This document shows, piece by piece, positions 1 through 5,960 of a DNA stretch of 5,960 nucleotides (positions are counted from its first letter, which is position 1; the number at the start of each line of letters is the position of its first letter). Below the pieces are notes generated by a model. It was not told where the DNA came from. It made no database searches and was given only the letters and a program-made list of their open reading frames with translations. The stretch is from an uncultured Flavobacteriaceae bacterium (GTDB lineage: Bacteria; Bacteroidota; Bacteroidia; Flavobacteriales; Flavobacteriaceae). The stretch is taken from assembly GCA_947311815.1 (NCBI GenBank), contig CAMZMA010000148.1, positions 1 to 5,960 of the forward strand, read 5' to 3'. The position numbers were made by a program, and so were the translations under genes.

Positions 1-37
1 AAATTTATACATATAACTAAATAGAAGTGAATAAGTA

Positions 38-239
38 CAGGGCAAACTCATACTTTTTGTAATAGCCACTAATTCACGAATTTTTAGTAAGATTGTAAAA
101 AATAATTGATGAATTAACTAGAATATGTATAAAACCCTGTGGATTTTTAATTTGTGGAATTGTAAAACCGTTGTTTTGGGGTTAAAATTCGTGAATTCGT
201 GGCAAAAAACCAGCAAAATAAAAGTATGAGTTTGCCCTG
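38..239. repeat. Nested inverted repeat (fold-back element)
   Basis: Bases 38-57 are the exact reverse complement of 220-239 (20 bp). Inside that pair, 65-84 is the reverse complement of 184-203 with one mismatch (19 of 20; the inner arm reads GCCACTAATTCACGAATTTT). The two stems are separated by 7 bases on the left and 16 on the right, so a single strand could form one long interrupted hairpin with a loop of about 100 bases (85-183). It lies just past the 3' end of the minus-strand operon. It could be a small non-coding fold-back or MITE-like element, a REP-type repeat, or a structured transcript end. I see no flanking target duplication and no coding sequence inside, so the element type is inference; the repeats themselves are directly visible. 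Confidence 0.8.
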
Positions 240-265
240 GGAGGAACGACGTGGCAATCTTATTT
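238..265. repeat. Possible degenerate dispersed repeat (GAGGAACGA...GCAATCT type)
   Basis: Bases 241-260 read GAGGAACGACGTGGCAATCT. From memory this resembles the dispersed intergenic repeat with core GAGGAACGAAGCAATCT that is common in many bacterial genomes, here with a small change in the middle. It abuts the right end of the fold-back repeat and stops just before the stop codon of the 170-residue membrane protein gene. The assignment rests on recall, not on a search. Confidence 0.4.
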
Positions 266-268
266 TGT

Positions 269-781
269 TTATAAAGTTTGTATTTTTGCTTCATACATTT
301 TTAAAACGCGTTCCATTTCTTCTTTCTTTTGTGTACCGATTAAGATTTTCTTTCCGTTTTTTAATTCTAATTGCAAACCGATGTTTCCTTTTACATTATA
401 TGCTTTTCCTTTGCTTTTTATCCAAAATAGACCGCCTTTAATTCCCCAGCCACCATATTCTGTCATAGCATCATATTTTCTAATGTATGCTTTGTTTATT
501 TCGTTCCAAGTGATGATTTTAGGTTTTAAATGAAAACCTTTAAACCGAAAAAGAATGCCTTTTTCATCAATACGAGTAACTAATTTTAAAACAAAAAACC
601 ATAAAATAACCAATCCTAAAATAATAAGACCACTTAAGGCTCCTAATTGTTGCCCGATTGGTAAGTGGCTAATTTTATCCCATTCTTTTATCACAGGAAT
701 AGCAGAAACAATGGTTGCTATTGACAAACCTACATATACAAGTGGTTGGTTAAATTGTTGCTCTTCTTTAAAAACTTTCAT
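269..781 (-). CDS. Two-TM membrane protein with PH-like C-terminal region, function unknown
   Basis: This 170-residue protein has two hydrophobic segments, about residues 14-31 and 48-68, followed by a soluble part from about residue 70. The soluble part has short beta-strand-like stretches: ITWNEI at 90-95, a Tyr-Gly-Gly-Trp-Gly motif at 109-113, and a GNIGLQLEL stretch near 132-140 followed by NGKKILIGTQ. That layout resembles bacterial PH-domain membrane proteins, and I recall similar conserved hypothetical proteins in Flavobacteriia, but I cannot name a family with certainty. The start is set by ATG one base after the stop of the upstream DUF4177-like gene, preceded by ACAGG, which suggests translational coupling. 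It is the last gene of the operon. No catalytic motif is visible, so a membrane or lipid-associated sensing or structural role is only a guess. Confidence 0.85.
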   Translation of the reverse strand: MKVFKEEQQFNQPLVYVGLSIATIVSAIPVIKEWDKISHLPIGQQLGALSGLIILGLVILWFFVLKLVTRIDEKGILFRFKGFHLKPKIITWNEINKAYIRKYDAMTEYGGWGIKGGLFWIKSKGKAYNVKGNIGLQLELKNGKKILIGTQKKEEMERVLKMYEAKIQTL

Positions 782-972
782 GTTACCTGTTTTTATCGCG
801 TTCTAAAAGTGCATTTACAATACTGTTTGCAGTTACATAAATATTTATCACACGCCAACCTTGTTTTGCAAAGTTGTTTATTTTTTGTTCAAATTTTTCA
901 GTTCCTTTAGTCCAGCTAAACTCTGGTTTAATAATTTTATATTCTTTCATATTACCTGTTTTTTTCTCGTTC
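779..972 (-). repeat. Duplicated stop/ribosome-binding/start junction
   Basis: Bases 948-972 and 779-803 are near-identical 25-base segments (22 of 25 match). On the minus strand each reads as the last codons of a DUF4177-like gene (Glu-Arg-x-Lys-Asn-Arg), then AACAGGTAA, one base, and the ATG of the next gene. The AGG of the final Arg codon sits 5 bases before the ATG, so it can act as a Shine-Dalgarno-like element and couple translation. These junctions decide the starts at 950 and 781. The span given covers both copies. Confidence 0.7.
783..950 (-). CDS. DUF4177-like small protein, second tandem copy (55 aa)
   Basis: I place the start at the ATG at 950, giving 55 residues that begin MKEYKIIKPEF. 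A longer reading from 974 would add eight residues (MNEKKTGN), but those codons lie inside the end of the upstream gene, and the sister gene begins with the same MKEYK. The protein matches the DUF4177 pattern: MKEYK at the N-terminus, a middle helix ending in a Gly-Trp pair (FAKQGWRVINI), and a C-terminal strand ending LLERDKNR. It is clearly a paralogue of the 52-residue protein upstream; both share MKEYK, EKFE, a GW motif and an ER-acid-KNR end. The stop is one base before the ATG of the 170-residue membrane protein. DUF4177 proteins have no established biochemical role; most are short alpha/beta proteins. Confidence 0.85.
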   Translation of the reverse strand: MKEYKIIKPEFSWTKGTEKFEQKINNFAKQGWRVINIYVTANSIVNALLERDKNR

Positions 973-1110
973 AAGGATAAGAGATTTCCATTTTGGTGAA
1001 ATATGTTTTAAAACCCAACCTTCTCTTGCATATTGATTTAAAGTGGTTTCGAATTTTTCACGCCAATTTGGTGGACCAATTTTTGGTCTTACAACTTTGT
1101 ATTCTTTCAT
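952..1110 (-). CDS. DUF4177-like small protein, first tandem copy (52 aa)
   Basis: Translating the minus strand from the ATG at 1110 gives 52 residues beginning MKEYKVVRPKIG and ending LILEREKNR, then TAA at 954-952. It aligns along nearly its whole length with the next gene: MKEYK, then REKFE against TEKFE, NQYAREGW against NNFAKQGW, and the shared KNR end. This supports it as a real gene despite its length. It follows the SPFH gene by 36 bases and precedes the second copy by one base. The family is DUF4177-like, function unknown. The two copies have diverged well beyond recent duplication (about half the residues differ), so both have probably been kept under selection. Confidence 0.85.
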   Translation of the reverse strand: MKEYKVVRPKIGPPNWREKFETTLNQYAREGWVLKHISPKWKSLILEREKNR

Positions 1111-1146
1111 TATGTATGGTTTTAAAATGTAAAAAATAAATATTTT

Positions 1147-2007
1147 TTAATGACTTAAAGTACCTGTATTTAATACTGGCGAAGCTTCTTTATCGCCACA
1201 CAAAATCACCATTAAATTACTTACCATGGCAGCTTTACGTTCTTCATCTAAAGTTACAATCTCTTTTTTACTCAATTCTTCTAGTGCCATTTCTACCATG
1301 CTTACCGCGCCTTCTACAATTTTATGACGAGCCGCTACAATGGCTGTAGCTTGCTGGCGTTTTAACATGGCGTTGGCAATTTCTTGTGCATAGGCTAAAT
1401 AGCCAATTCTTGCTTCTAACACTTCAATACCTGCGATAGATAAGCGTTCTTCAATTTCTTTTTCTAAGGCTTCACTTACTTCATTAACACTAGAACGTAG
1501 TGTAATATCTTCTTCGTGCCCTTCATCGGCAAAATTATCATACGGATACATGCTGGCTAATTTACGTACCGCAGCATCGGTTTGTACACGTACAAAATTT
1601 TCGTAATTATCTACATCAAAAGCCGCTTTAAACGTATTGGTAACACGCCATACTAAAATGGTACTAATCATAATTGGATTGCCGAGTTTGTCGTTTACTT
1701 TTAAACGTTCGCTATCAAAATTGCTGGCACGTAACGAAATGCTTTTCTTTTTATACAAAGGATTTGCCCAAAACAATCCGTTTTGTTTGATGGTGCCTAC
1801 ATATTTACCAAAAAGCAATAGTACTTTTGACGTGTTTGGGTTTACTAAAATAAATCCGAAAGCGGCAACTAAACCGATAACAATTAATAATATAAAGATA
1901 GGGTTTTCGGTTTTAATCACTGCTGCAATACCTCCAAATATAAAGGTTAATACAACGGTTAACATTAGGTATCCGTTTGCAGGAACGATGATTTTTTCTG
2001 ATTTCAT
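1147..2007 (-). CDS. SPFH/band 7 domain membrane protein
   Basis: This 286-residue protein has two N-terminal hydrophobic segments (about residues 12-31 and 36-55), then a band 7/SPFH domain beginning around VNPNTSKVLLLFGKYVGT (55-72). Further family features are the conserved LRASNFDSE and KVNDKLGNPIMI stretches, then the helical part with RIGYLAYAQEIANAMLKRQQ and AARHKIVEGAV, and a C-terminal tail SNLMVILCGDKEASPVLNTG. The length and this order are typical of the flavobacterial SPFH group. SPFH proteins oligomerise at membranes and organise lipid domains or regulate proteases and other membrane proteins; the specific role here is unknown. It is the first gene of the operon and is preceded by a good promoter overlapped by palindromes. 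The start at 2007 fits the two-TM layout. Unlike NfeD-linked SPFH operons, no NfeD partner is seen. Confidence 0.93.
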   Translation of the reverse strand: MKSEKIIVPANGYLMLTVVLTFIFGGIAAVIKTENPIFILLIVIGLVAAFGFILVNPNTSKVLLLFGKYVGTIKQNGLFWANPLYKKKSISLRASNFDSERLKVNDKLGNPIMISTILVWRVTNTFKAAFDVDNYENFVRVQTDAAVRKLASMYPYDNFADEGHEEDITLRSSVNEVSEALEKEIEERLSIAGIEVLEARIGYLAYAQEIANAMLKRQQATAIVAARHKIVEGAVSMVEMALEELSKKEIVTLDEERKAAMVSNLMVILCGDKEASPVLNTGTLSH

Positions 2008-2023
2008 TATGAATGATTTTAAA

Positions 2024-2056
2024 GTGATATTAAAATGATATCACAAATATATCATT
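2024..2056. promoter_or_regulatory. Double palindromic operator, TGATAT-N7-ATATCA twice
   Basis: Two copies of TGATAT-N7-ATATCA overlap here: 2025-2043 and 2036-2054, with centres 11 bp apart, about one helical turn. Arms extend to 7 bp in the first (GTGATAT at 2024-2030 with ATATCAC at 2038-2044) and 8 bp in the second (AATGATAT at 2034-2041 with ATATCATT at 2049-2056). The second covers the -7 box and the first covers the expected transcription start, so a bound dimeric regulator would repress. The regulator is not encoded in the window. Part of the symmetry could arise by chance in AT-rich DNA, but the repeated spacing argues against that. Confidence 0.6.
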
Positions 2057-2075
2057 AAATTTTTGTTAATTCCAA
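2044..2075 (-). promoter_or_regulatory. Bacteroidota-type promoter for the SPFH operon
   Basis: On the minus strand, TATATTTG (2051-2044) matches the Bacteroidota -7 consensus TAnnTTTG exactly. A TTG at 2075-2073 lies 21 bases upstream, within the usual spacing of the -33 element. Transcription would start near 2037, leaving a leader of about 30 bases before the ATG at 2007. The -7 box overlaps the palindromes at 2025-2054. Confidence 0.65.
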
Positions 2076-2076
2076 G

Positions 2077-2104
2077 TTTAACAGCGTTTATTTTTATAAT
2101 TTAG
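2077..2104 (+). promoter_or_regulatory. Weak candidate promoter for the S1/P1 nuclease gene
   Basis: TAATTTAG at 2097-2104 matches the Bacteroidota -7 consensus TAnnTTTG except for one base. The upstream TTTA at 2077-2080 is a poor -33 element at 16 bases. It would give a leader of about 20 bases. No strong Shine-Dalgarno sequence precedes the ATG at 2132, which is usual in this phylum. Confidence 0.3.
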
Positions 2105-2131
2105 CGGAAATTTAACAAATAAGACAGATTT

Positions 2132-2917
2132 ATGAAAGCACGAATTTTAATTTTAGCATCCATCGTATTTATTGCATTTACTTCTTTTACCAATACGAGT
2201 GAATGGGGTCCAACAGGACACAGAACAACAGGTAAGATTGCAGAAAAACATTTAACAAAAAAAGCCAAAAGAAAGATTGATAAAATTTTAGAAGGTCAAA
2301 GTTTGGCATTTGTTTCTACGTATGGAGATCAAATTAAATCGGATAGAAAATACCGTAATTTTTCGCCTTGGCATTATGTAAATATGCCCTTAGATGGTAG
2401 CTATGAAACGGCAGAGAAAAATCCGAAAGGAGATTTGGTTACAGGAATCGCTTATTGTGTTAAAGTTTTAAAGGATAAAAAAAGCAGTAATGAAGATCAA
2501 GTTTTTTATTTAAAAATGTTGGTGCATTTAATTGGCGATTTACATCAGCCAATGCATATTGGGCAAAAAGAAGACAAAGGAGGGAATACAATTCAATTAC
2601 GATGGTTTGGTAAAGGAACAAATTTACACAGAGTTTGGGACGAAAATATGATTAACAAATGGGATATGAGCTATATTGAATTGGCCGCTAATGCAAAAGA
2701 TTTATCTAAAGAACAAATAAAATTCATTCAAAAAGGAACCGTTTTAGATTGGGTAAAAGAAACACATAAAATTACAAAAAAGGTGTATGCTTCTGTAAAA
2801 TCAGGTGATAAATTAAGTTACAGGTATTCTTATTTGTATTTTGAAATAGTTAGAGAGCAATTACAAAAAGGCGGTTTGCGTTTGGCAAAAGTATTGAATG
2901 ATATTTATTGCGATTAG
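2132..2917 (+). CDS. Secreted S1/P1 nuclease family protein (zinc-dependent)
   Basis: This 261-residue protein begins with an export signal (Lys2/Arg4, hydrophobic core about 5-19), and the mature domain starts near Trp25. S1/P1 nucleases are three-zinc, single-strand-specific enzymes that cut DNA and RNA and can remove 3' phosphates. All nine expected ligand side chains can be mapped with the spacing known from P1: Trp25, His30, Asp66, His81, His132, Asp136, His142, His166 and Asp170. Key motifs are WGPTGH, PWHYVN, HLIGDLHQPMH and NLHRVWD. The size fits the bacterial family, slightly shorter than fungal P1. It likely acts in the periplasm or outside the cell, in nucleic acid degradation or phosphate and nucleotide scavenging. 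It is divergent from the SPFH operon and appears to be a single-gene unit ending at a palindromic terminator. One oddity: Trp25 follows Thr-Ser-Glu, not the usual Ala of a signal peptidase site. Confidence 0.95.
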   Translation: MKARILILASIVFIAFTSFTNTSEWGPTGHRTTGKIAEKHLTKKAKRKIDKILEGQSLAFVSTYGDQIKSDRKYRNFSPWHYVNMPLDGSYETAEKNPKGDLVTGIAYCVKVLKDKKSSNEDQVFYLKMLVHLIGDLHQPMHIGQKEDKGGNTIQLRWFGKGTNLHRVWDENMINKWDMSYIELAANAKDLSKEQIKFIQKGTVLDWVKETHKITKKVYASVKSGDKLSYRYSYLYFEIVREQLQKGGLRLAKVLNDIYCD

Positions 2918-2935
2918 AAAGTCTAAAAATAAAGT

Positions 2936-2976
2936 AAAAAATATAGCCGATACAATTTGTATCGGCTATATTTTTT
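2936..2976. terminator. Bidirectional intrinsic terminator
   Basis: The arms 2936-2955 and 2957-2976 are perfect reverse complements (20 bp) around a single central base. The core is GCCGATACAA/TTGTATCGGC, flanked by an A-run on the left and a T-run on the right, so each strand gives a hairpin followed by U residues. It lies 18 bases after the nuclease stop and 15 bases after the stop of the converging T9SS gene, and probably serves both. Confidence 0.9.
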
Positions 2977-2991
2977 TAAGTTGATAGTATA

Positions 2992-5960
2992 TTAATCAAA
3001 CATTATTTTCTTTGAGAAATTTCCTTTATCAGTATTTAATTTTACAATATAAACACCCTTTGAAATTAAATGGGTTTTAAGGTAATAATTTGTTAATGTG
3101 TTATCTAGGTTTTTCCATTCTTGCACTTTCTGTCCTAGTACATTATAGAGTTCTATGTTTTTAAGTGTAATTTTATTTAACTTTTTAATGTTAATTTCTT
3201 TCTTGTTTGTGTTGTAGAATAGGTGTATTGAGTTGTTCAATTCATACGCTAATGTACTCAAAGCAGTTTGAGAAAAAGAAATATAAAAACGATCTAAATA
3301 AGTACCCGCATCTAATGTTAAATCTACAGGTGTATCGGTAATATCATATTGTTGATTTGTTACTTTATCGGTTAAAATAACAAATTGATTTATGTTTTCT
3401 TTTGTATCAATCATTAGTTTTACAGTACTGGTATTTCCTATTTTAATAGCTATAGGAAATTCCATATCGTTCGTTATTGAAGGGATTCCTGCAATAACTA
3501 ATTTGTCTCTACTTTCAGGAAATTTAAAATAGATATCAGTGTCATTGATGTCTATTATAGAACTATCGAAACCTTCTTCTTTTTTATAGGTACAGTCTGC
3601 TAAAAAAGTAACAGCTATTTGCCTGTGTAAATTTAAATTGTCAGCATCTGTATATTCAAAACCAATTTTTAAAACAGGTGTTTCAATGGTTGTTTTTTGT
3701 GTGTTATTATTTTTAAAAAATACTGATGTAGTGCCATTAATTGTTTGAAAAACACGTTGTCCGTTATTAAATGTAATGGTTCCTCCTGCTACGGTAGATT
3801 CAACAAAAAATCCTTGAGCAACAGGAATAAATTGACCAGGAGCGGTATAGGTAAGACCTCCTAAACCACCAGTGCCAGAAACTGGAGTTGTTGCAGCTAC
3901 ACCTGTAACGGCACTTCTAACACCGTAACCACCAATGTAACTTCCTAAAGTGTGGTTGCCTGCATCACCTAAATGTTCCCAAAAATAAAGAGCGTTTACA
4001 GCAGCATTATTATCAACAAAAAACTGATTAGCATCTAATGCAGAAGGATATGGATTACCTAATAAGCTAGAATAACCACCGTTGATAATTGTGGTAATAT
4101 CTCCATCGTTTGGTGTACCTACAAATGTGTAGTTTTGTACTGCACCTGGTCCTTTCATAGTATAAGCTTCACCTCGATTAAAATTACCCGTTTCTTTTTC
4201 TTGTATCCATGATGTTCCTATTAATCCGTTTACGTAGCTGTAAATCCAATAATTAGCAATGGTAATAGGAGTAGTTGTATAATCTCCGTTATATGTACTA
4301 TAATTACTTCCGTCATAATTAATAAAATTAATATCTGGTGGGGTAGAGGTTTCAGATGTTGGAATTGTACCGTCTTTCATAACTCCTTTAACTGTAAAAG
4401 TAGATTTATTAATTTCTTTTACTGGTGATGTCCAATAATTATAACGAAATGTAGTGGTTACTGTTCCTTCTTGATCAATATAGAGTTTACCGTTTCCTGT
4501 AACTTGTCCTGCACCAGCATGAGTTTGTAAAAGCTGAGAAGTGCCAATTAATTTTAATTCTCCATCTAATTGAAGTTGGTCTGCTATTTGTAAAAACAAA
4601 CCTGAATTTATCATTAACTTAGATCCTGCAGTAACCCAAACACATCCTACTTGAGCGTTGGCAATTAAGGTTGCATGATTTGTTGTGCCTTCTGCATCAA
4701 TAGTCATTAGTTGAGTGTTGTCTGCAACTGCTGTACTAGGTGCGTTTAATGGTCCAGAACCACCAGACCAAGAACTTGTACTTCCTTTCCAAGTAATACC
4801 ACTAACTTCAGCAAATGTAAAATATTTTGTACCGTTAAAATCGAAATTTGTAACATATGAATTTACCCCATCTATAGTAGCGGTAGATAATGATAAATAT
4901 TGAACGTTTGTTGTTAAAGCAGCATCATCTGCAATTTTAAGGACTTTGCTAAAAGTAGCATTGTTTAAATAAGTGTCTATTATTGATTTTGTTGCCGCAA
5001 TTTGTACGCTACCTACAGTCCCTGTTTCTACAATTTTCCATTTTCTATTTAATTGTAAATTAGTAGCACATAATACTCCTGAAACACTAGTTGCTCCTAG
5101 AGCAGTATTGTCATTTCCCCAAACTAAGAAATCTTTGTCATTCGTAAAAGTATTTGCATTGGCTGCGTTATTGGCTGCAATACTCCCTATACCAATAGTA
5201 ATAATAGCATCCGTATTTACAGATTTAGATTGTTTTTGATTTAAAACTTGCGTATCATCTCTACCAATACCTGCAACATCGTTATGGTAACTGGCATTTG
5301 CTGTATAATCCCATACTTTTGTTACTTCGTTTGATAAAATGTAATCTCCTTCAATAATTGTAGCATCATTATTCGTTGCGTCTAAGGTGATTCCGTATTT
5401 TAGCGCTAAATAACTTTGTACTTTTTGCTGAGTTAGAGAACTCGGTACATCTGCAAAAATAATTATTTCTGATATGTCTCCAGCAAAAAAACTACTGGGA
5501 CCTGAAGATGAACCTATGAAAAAATTACTGTTATTTCCTTGAATTGTGGCGTCAGAGCCTGCTCCTGTGGCAAAACGTAATCCGTTTCGGTACAAAGATT
5601 TATTTGCTCCAGAAGGATTTGTTGTTGCGTTACTATAACCATAATTCCATATATTAAATGTATTAGTAGTACTTCCCCAAGCAGCTTGAATTCTTCCTGT
5701 AGCTGTGTTTACTTGTCCAAAATCAAAATATAAGTTAGCATCTCCCCACGGAAGGTGTGTACCTAACCTTTCGCCTCCTAAAATATCTTCTCTAAATACG
5801 GATGAATTCTGAACTGTAGATGTACTAGAAACAATATATACCCATAAATTTGTATAAGTAGCTGCTCCTAAAATACCGCCAACAATTTGCATTGATTGGT
5901 TAGTTCCATTAAATTGAAAGGTTGGATTAAAGTTAACACCGTTTGTATTTAATGTAGGAG
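2992..5960 (-). CDS. T9SS-secreted surface protein, 5'-partial (LamG-like, DUF8202-like, type A sorting domain)
   Basis: The frame stays open to the right edge, so the gene is partial; the Met at 5892 is internal. Reading upstream of it gives 22 more residues, including NFNPTFQFNGTNQSM, which fits the start of a LamG/jellyroll repeat, so at least 988 residues are visible and the signal peptide lies outside. From N to C: a LamG-like beta-sandwich (about 5960-5420), a KYGITL motif and a DUF8202-like stretch with DVAGIGRDD, QKQSKS and a DFLVWGND segment (about 5420-4970), a Thr/Gly/Asn-rich beta region with NYWTSPV and GNPYPSALDANQF motifs, and a final ~73 residues (2995-3213) matching the T9SS type A (Por) sorting tail: IELYNVLGQKV, GVYIVKLNT, SKKI. 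The protein is thus exported across the outer membrane and released or anchored at the surface; an adhesin or matrix role is inference. It converges on the nuclease. Confidence 0.9.
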   Translation of the reverse strand, partial: PTLNTNGVNFNPTFQFNGTNQSMQIVGGILGAATYTNLWVYIVSSTSTVQNSSVFREDILGGERLGTHLPWGDANLYFDFGQVNTATGRIQAAWGSTTNTFNIWNYGYSNATTNPSGANKSLYRNGLRFATGAGSDATIQGNNSNFFIGSSSGPSSFFAGDISEIIIFADVPSSLTQQKVQSYLALKYGITLDATNNDATIIEGDYILSNEVTKVWDYTANASYHNDVAGIGRDDTQVLNQKQSKSVNTDAIITIGIGSIAANNAANANTFTNDKDFLVWGNDNTALGATSVSGVLCATNLQLNRKWKIVETGTVGSVQIAATKSIIDTYLNNATFSKVLKIADDAALTTNVQYLSLSTATIDGVNSYVTNFDFNGTKYFTFAEVSGITWKGSTSSWSGGSGPLNAPSTAVADNTQLMTIDAEGTTNHATLIANAQVGCVWVTAGSKLMINSGLFLQIADQLQLDGELKLIGTSQLLQTHAGAGQVTGNGKLYIDQEGTVTTTFRYNYWTSPVKEINKSTFTVKGVMKDGTIPTSETSTPPDINFINYDGSNYSTYNGDYTTTPITIANYWIYSYVNGLIGTSWIQEKETGNFNRGEAYTMKGPGAVQNYTFVGTPNDGDITTIINGGYSSLLGNPYPSALDANQFFVDNNAAVNALYFWEHLGDAGNHTLGSYIGGYGVRSAVTGVAATTPVSGTGGLGGLTYTAPGQFIPVAQGFFVESTVAGGTITFNNGQRVFQTINGTTSVFFKNNNTQKTTIETPVLKIGFEYTDADNLNLHRQIAVTFLADCTYKKEEGFDSSIIDINDTDIYFKFPESRDKLVIAGIPSITNDMEFPIAIKIGNTSTVKLMIDTKENINQFVILTDKVTNQQYDITDTPVDLTLDAGTYLDRFYISFSQTALSTLAYELNNSIHLFYNTNKKEINIKKLNKITLKNIELYNVLGQKVQEWKNLDNTLTNYYLKTHLISKGVYIVKLNTDKGNFSKKIMFD

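Noticed and set aside
199..441. Plus-strand open frame of 80 codons
   Set aside because: It runs out of the repeat region and then lies antisense to the well-supported 170-residue membrane protein gene; its product is low-complexity and Phe/Leu-rich without a recognisable domain.
555..806. Plus-strand open frame of 83 codons
   Set aside because: It lies entirely antisense to the minus-strand operon (the PH-like protein and the end of the second DUF4177-like gene) and has no recognisable features.
951..974. Longer start (MNEKKTGN...) for the second DUF4177-like gene
   Set aside because: The extra codons overlap the end of the first copy, and the paralogue starts with the same MKEYK; the ATG at 950 is preceded by the ACAGG element.
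1637..2038. Plus-strand open frame of 133 codons
   Set aside because: It is antisense to the SPFH gene, whose product matches a known family across its whole length.
2132..2917. Nuclease as part of a defence or toxin system
   Set aside because: It is a signal-peptide-bearing S1/P1 enzyme with its own terminator and no immunity or defence genes beside it; extracellular nutrient scavenging is the simpler reading.
4715..5239. Two plus-strand open frames (4715-4903 and 4973-5239)
   Set aside because: Both are antisense to the T9SS surface protein gene and have no domain features of their own.
1..5960. CRISPR array, tRNA, rRNA or transposase
   Set aside because: No regularly spaced direct repeats, no recognisable RNA gene and no transposase-like protein were found on either strand.

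Overview
The window looks like a piece of a Flavobacteriaceae (Bacteroidota) chromosome. It is AT-rich, has Bacteroidota-type promoter elements (TAnnTTTG), and carries a large surface protein ending in a type IX secretion (T9SS) sorting domain. I cannot assign a genus.

Layout. (1) Bases 1-268 hold no gene. They contain a nested inverted repeat (38-57 with 220-239, and 65-84 with 184-203) that could fold into one long hairpin, followed by what looks like a degenerate copy of a dispersed bacterial repeat. (2) Bases 269-2007 are a compact minus-strand operon, read from 2007 down to 269. It encodes an SPFH/band 7 membrane protein, two tandemly duplicated DUF4177-like proteins of 52 and 55 residues, and a 170-residue protein with two membrane segments and a probable PH-like tail. 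The 52-residue gene (952-1110) is easily missed because of its length. The last three genes are separated by a single base each, and each DUF4177-like gene ends in the same sequence that also serves as the ribosome-binding region of the next gene. (3) Bases 2008-2131 are a divergent promoter region. The SPFH promoter -7 box lies inside two overlapping copies of the palindrome TGATAT-N7-ATATCA, offset by 11 bp, which is a strong operator candidate. (4) Bases 2132-2917 on the plus strand encode a secreted S1/P1 nuclease with all nine expected zinc-ligand side chains. (5) Bases 2936-2976 form a near-perfect 20-bp-arm palindrome that probably terminates both converging genes. (6) Bases 2992-5960 on the minus strand are the 3' part of a large T9SS-secreted surface protein (LamG-like fold, DUF8202-like region, C-terminal sorting tail). 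Its start lies beyond the right edge.

How the parts relate. The SPFH operon is a candidate membrane-associated cassette whose expression is probably controlled by a repressor at the palindromes; no such regulator is encoded here. The nuclease and the T9SS protein are both exported, but nothing shows that they work together. No complete novel defence or mobile system is evident. The least explained pieces are the palindromic operator, the duplicated small genes and the fold-back repeat.
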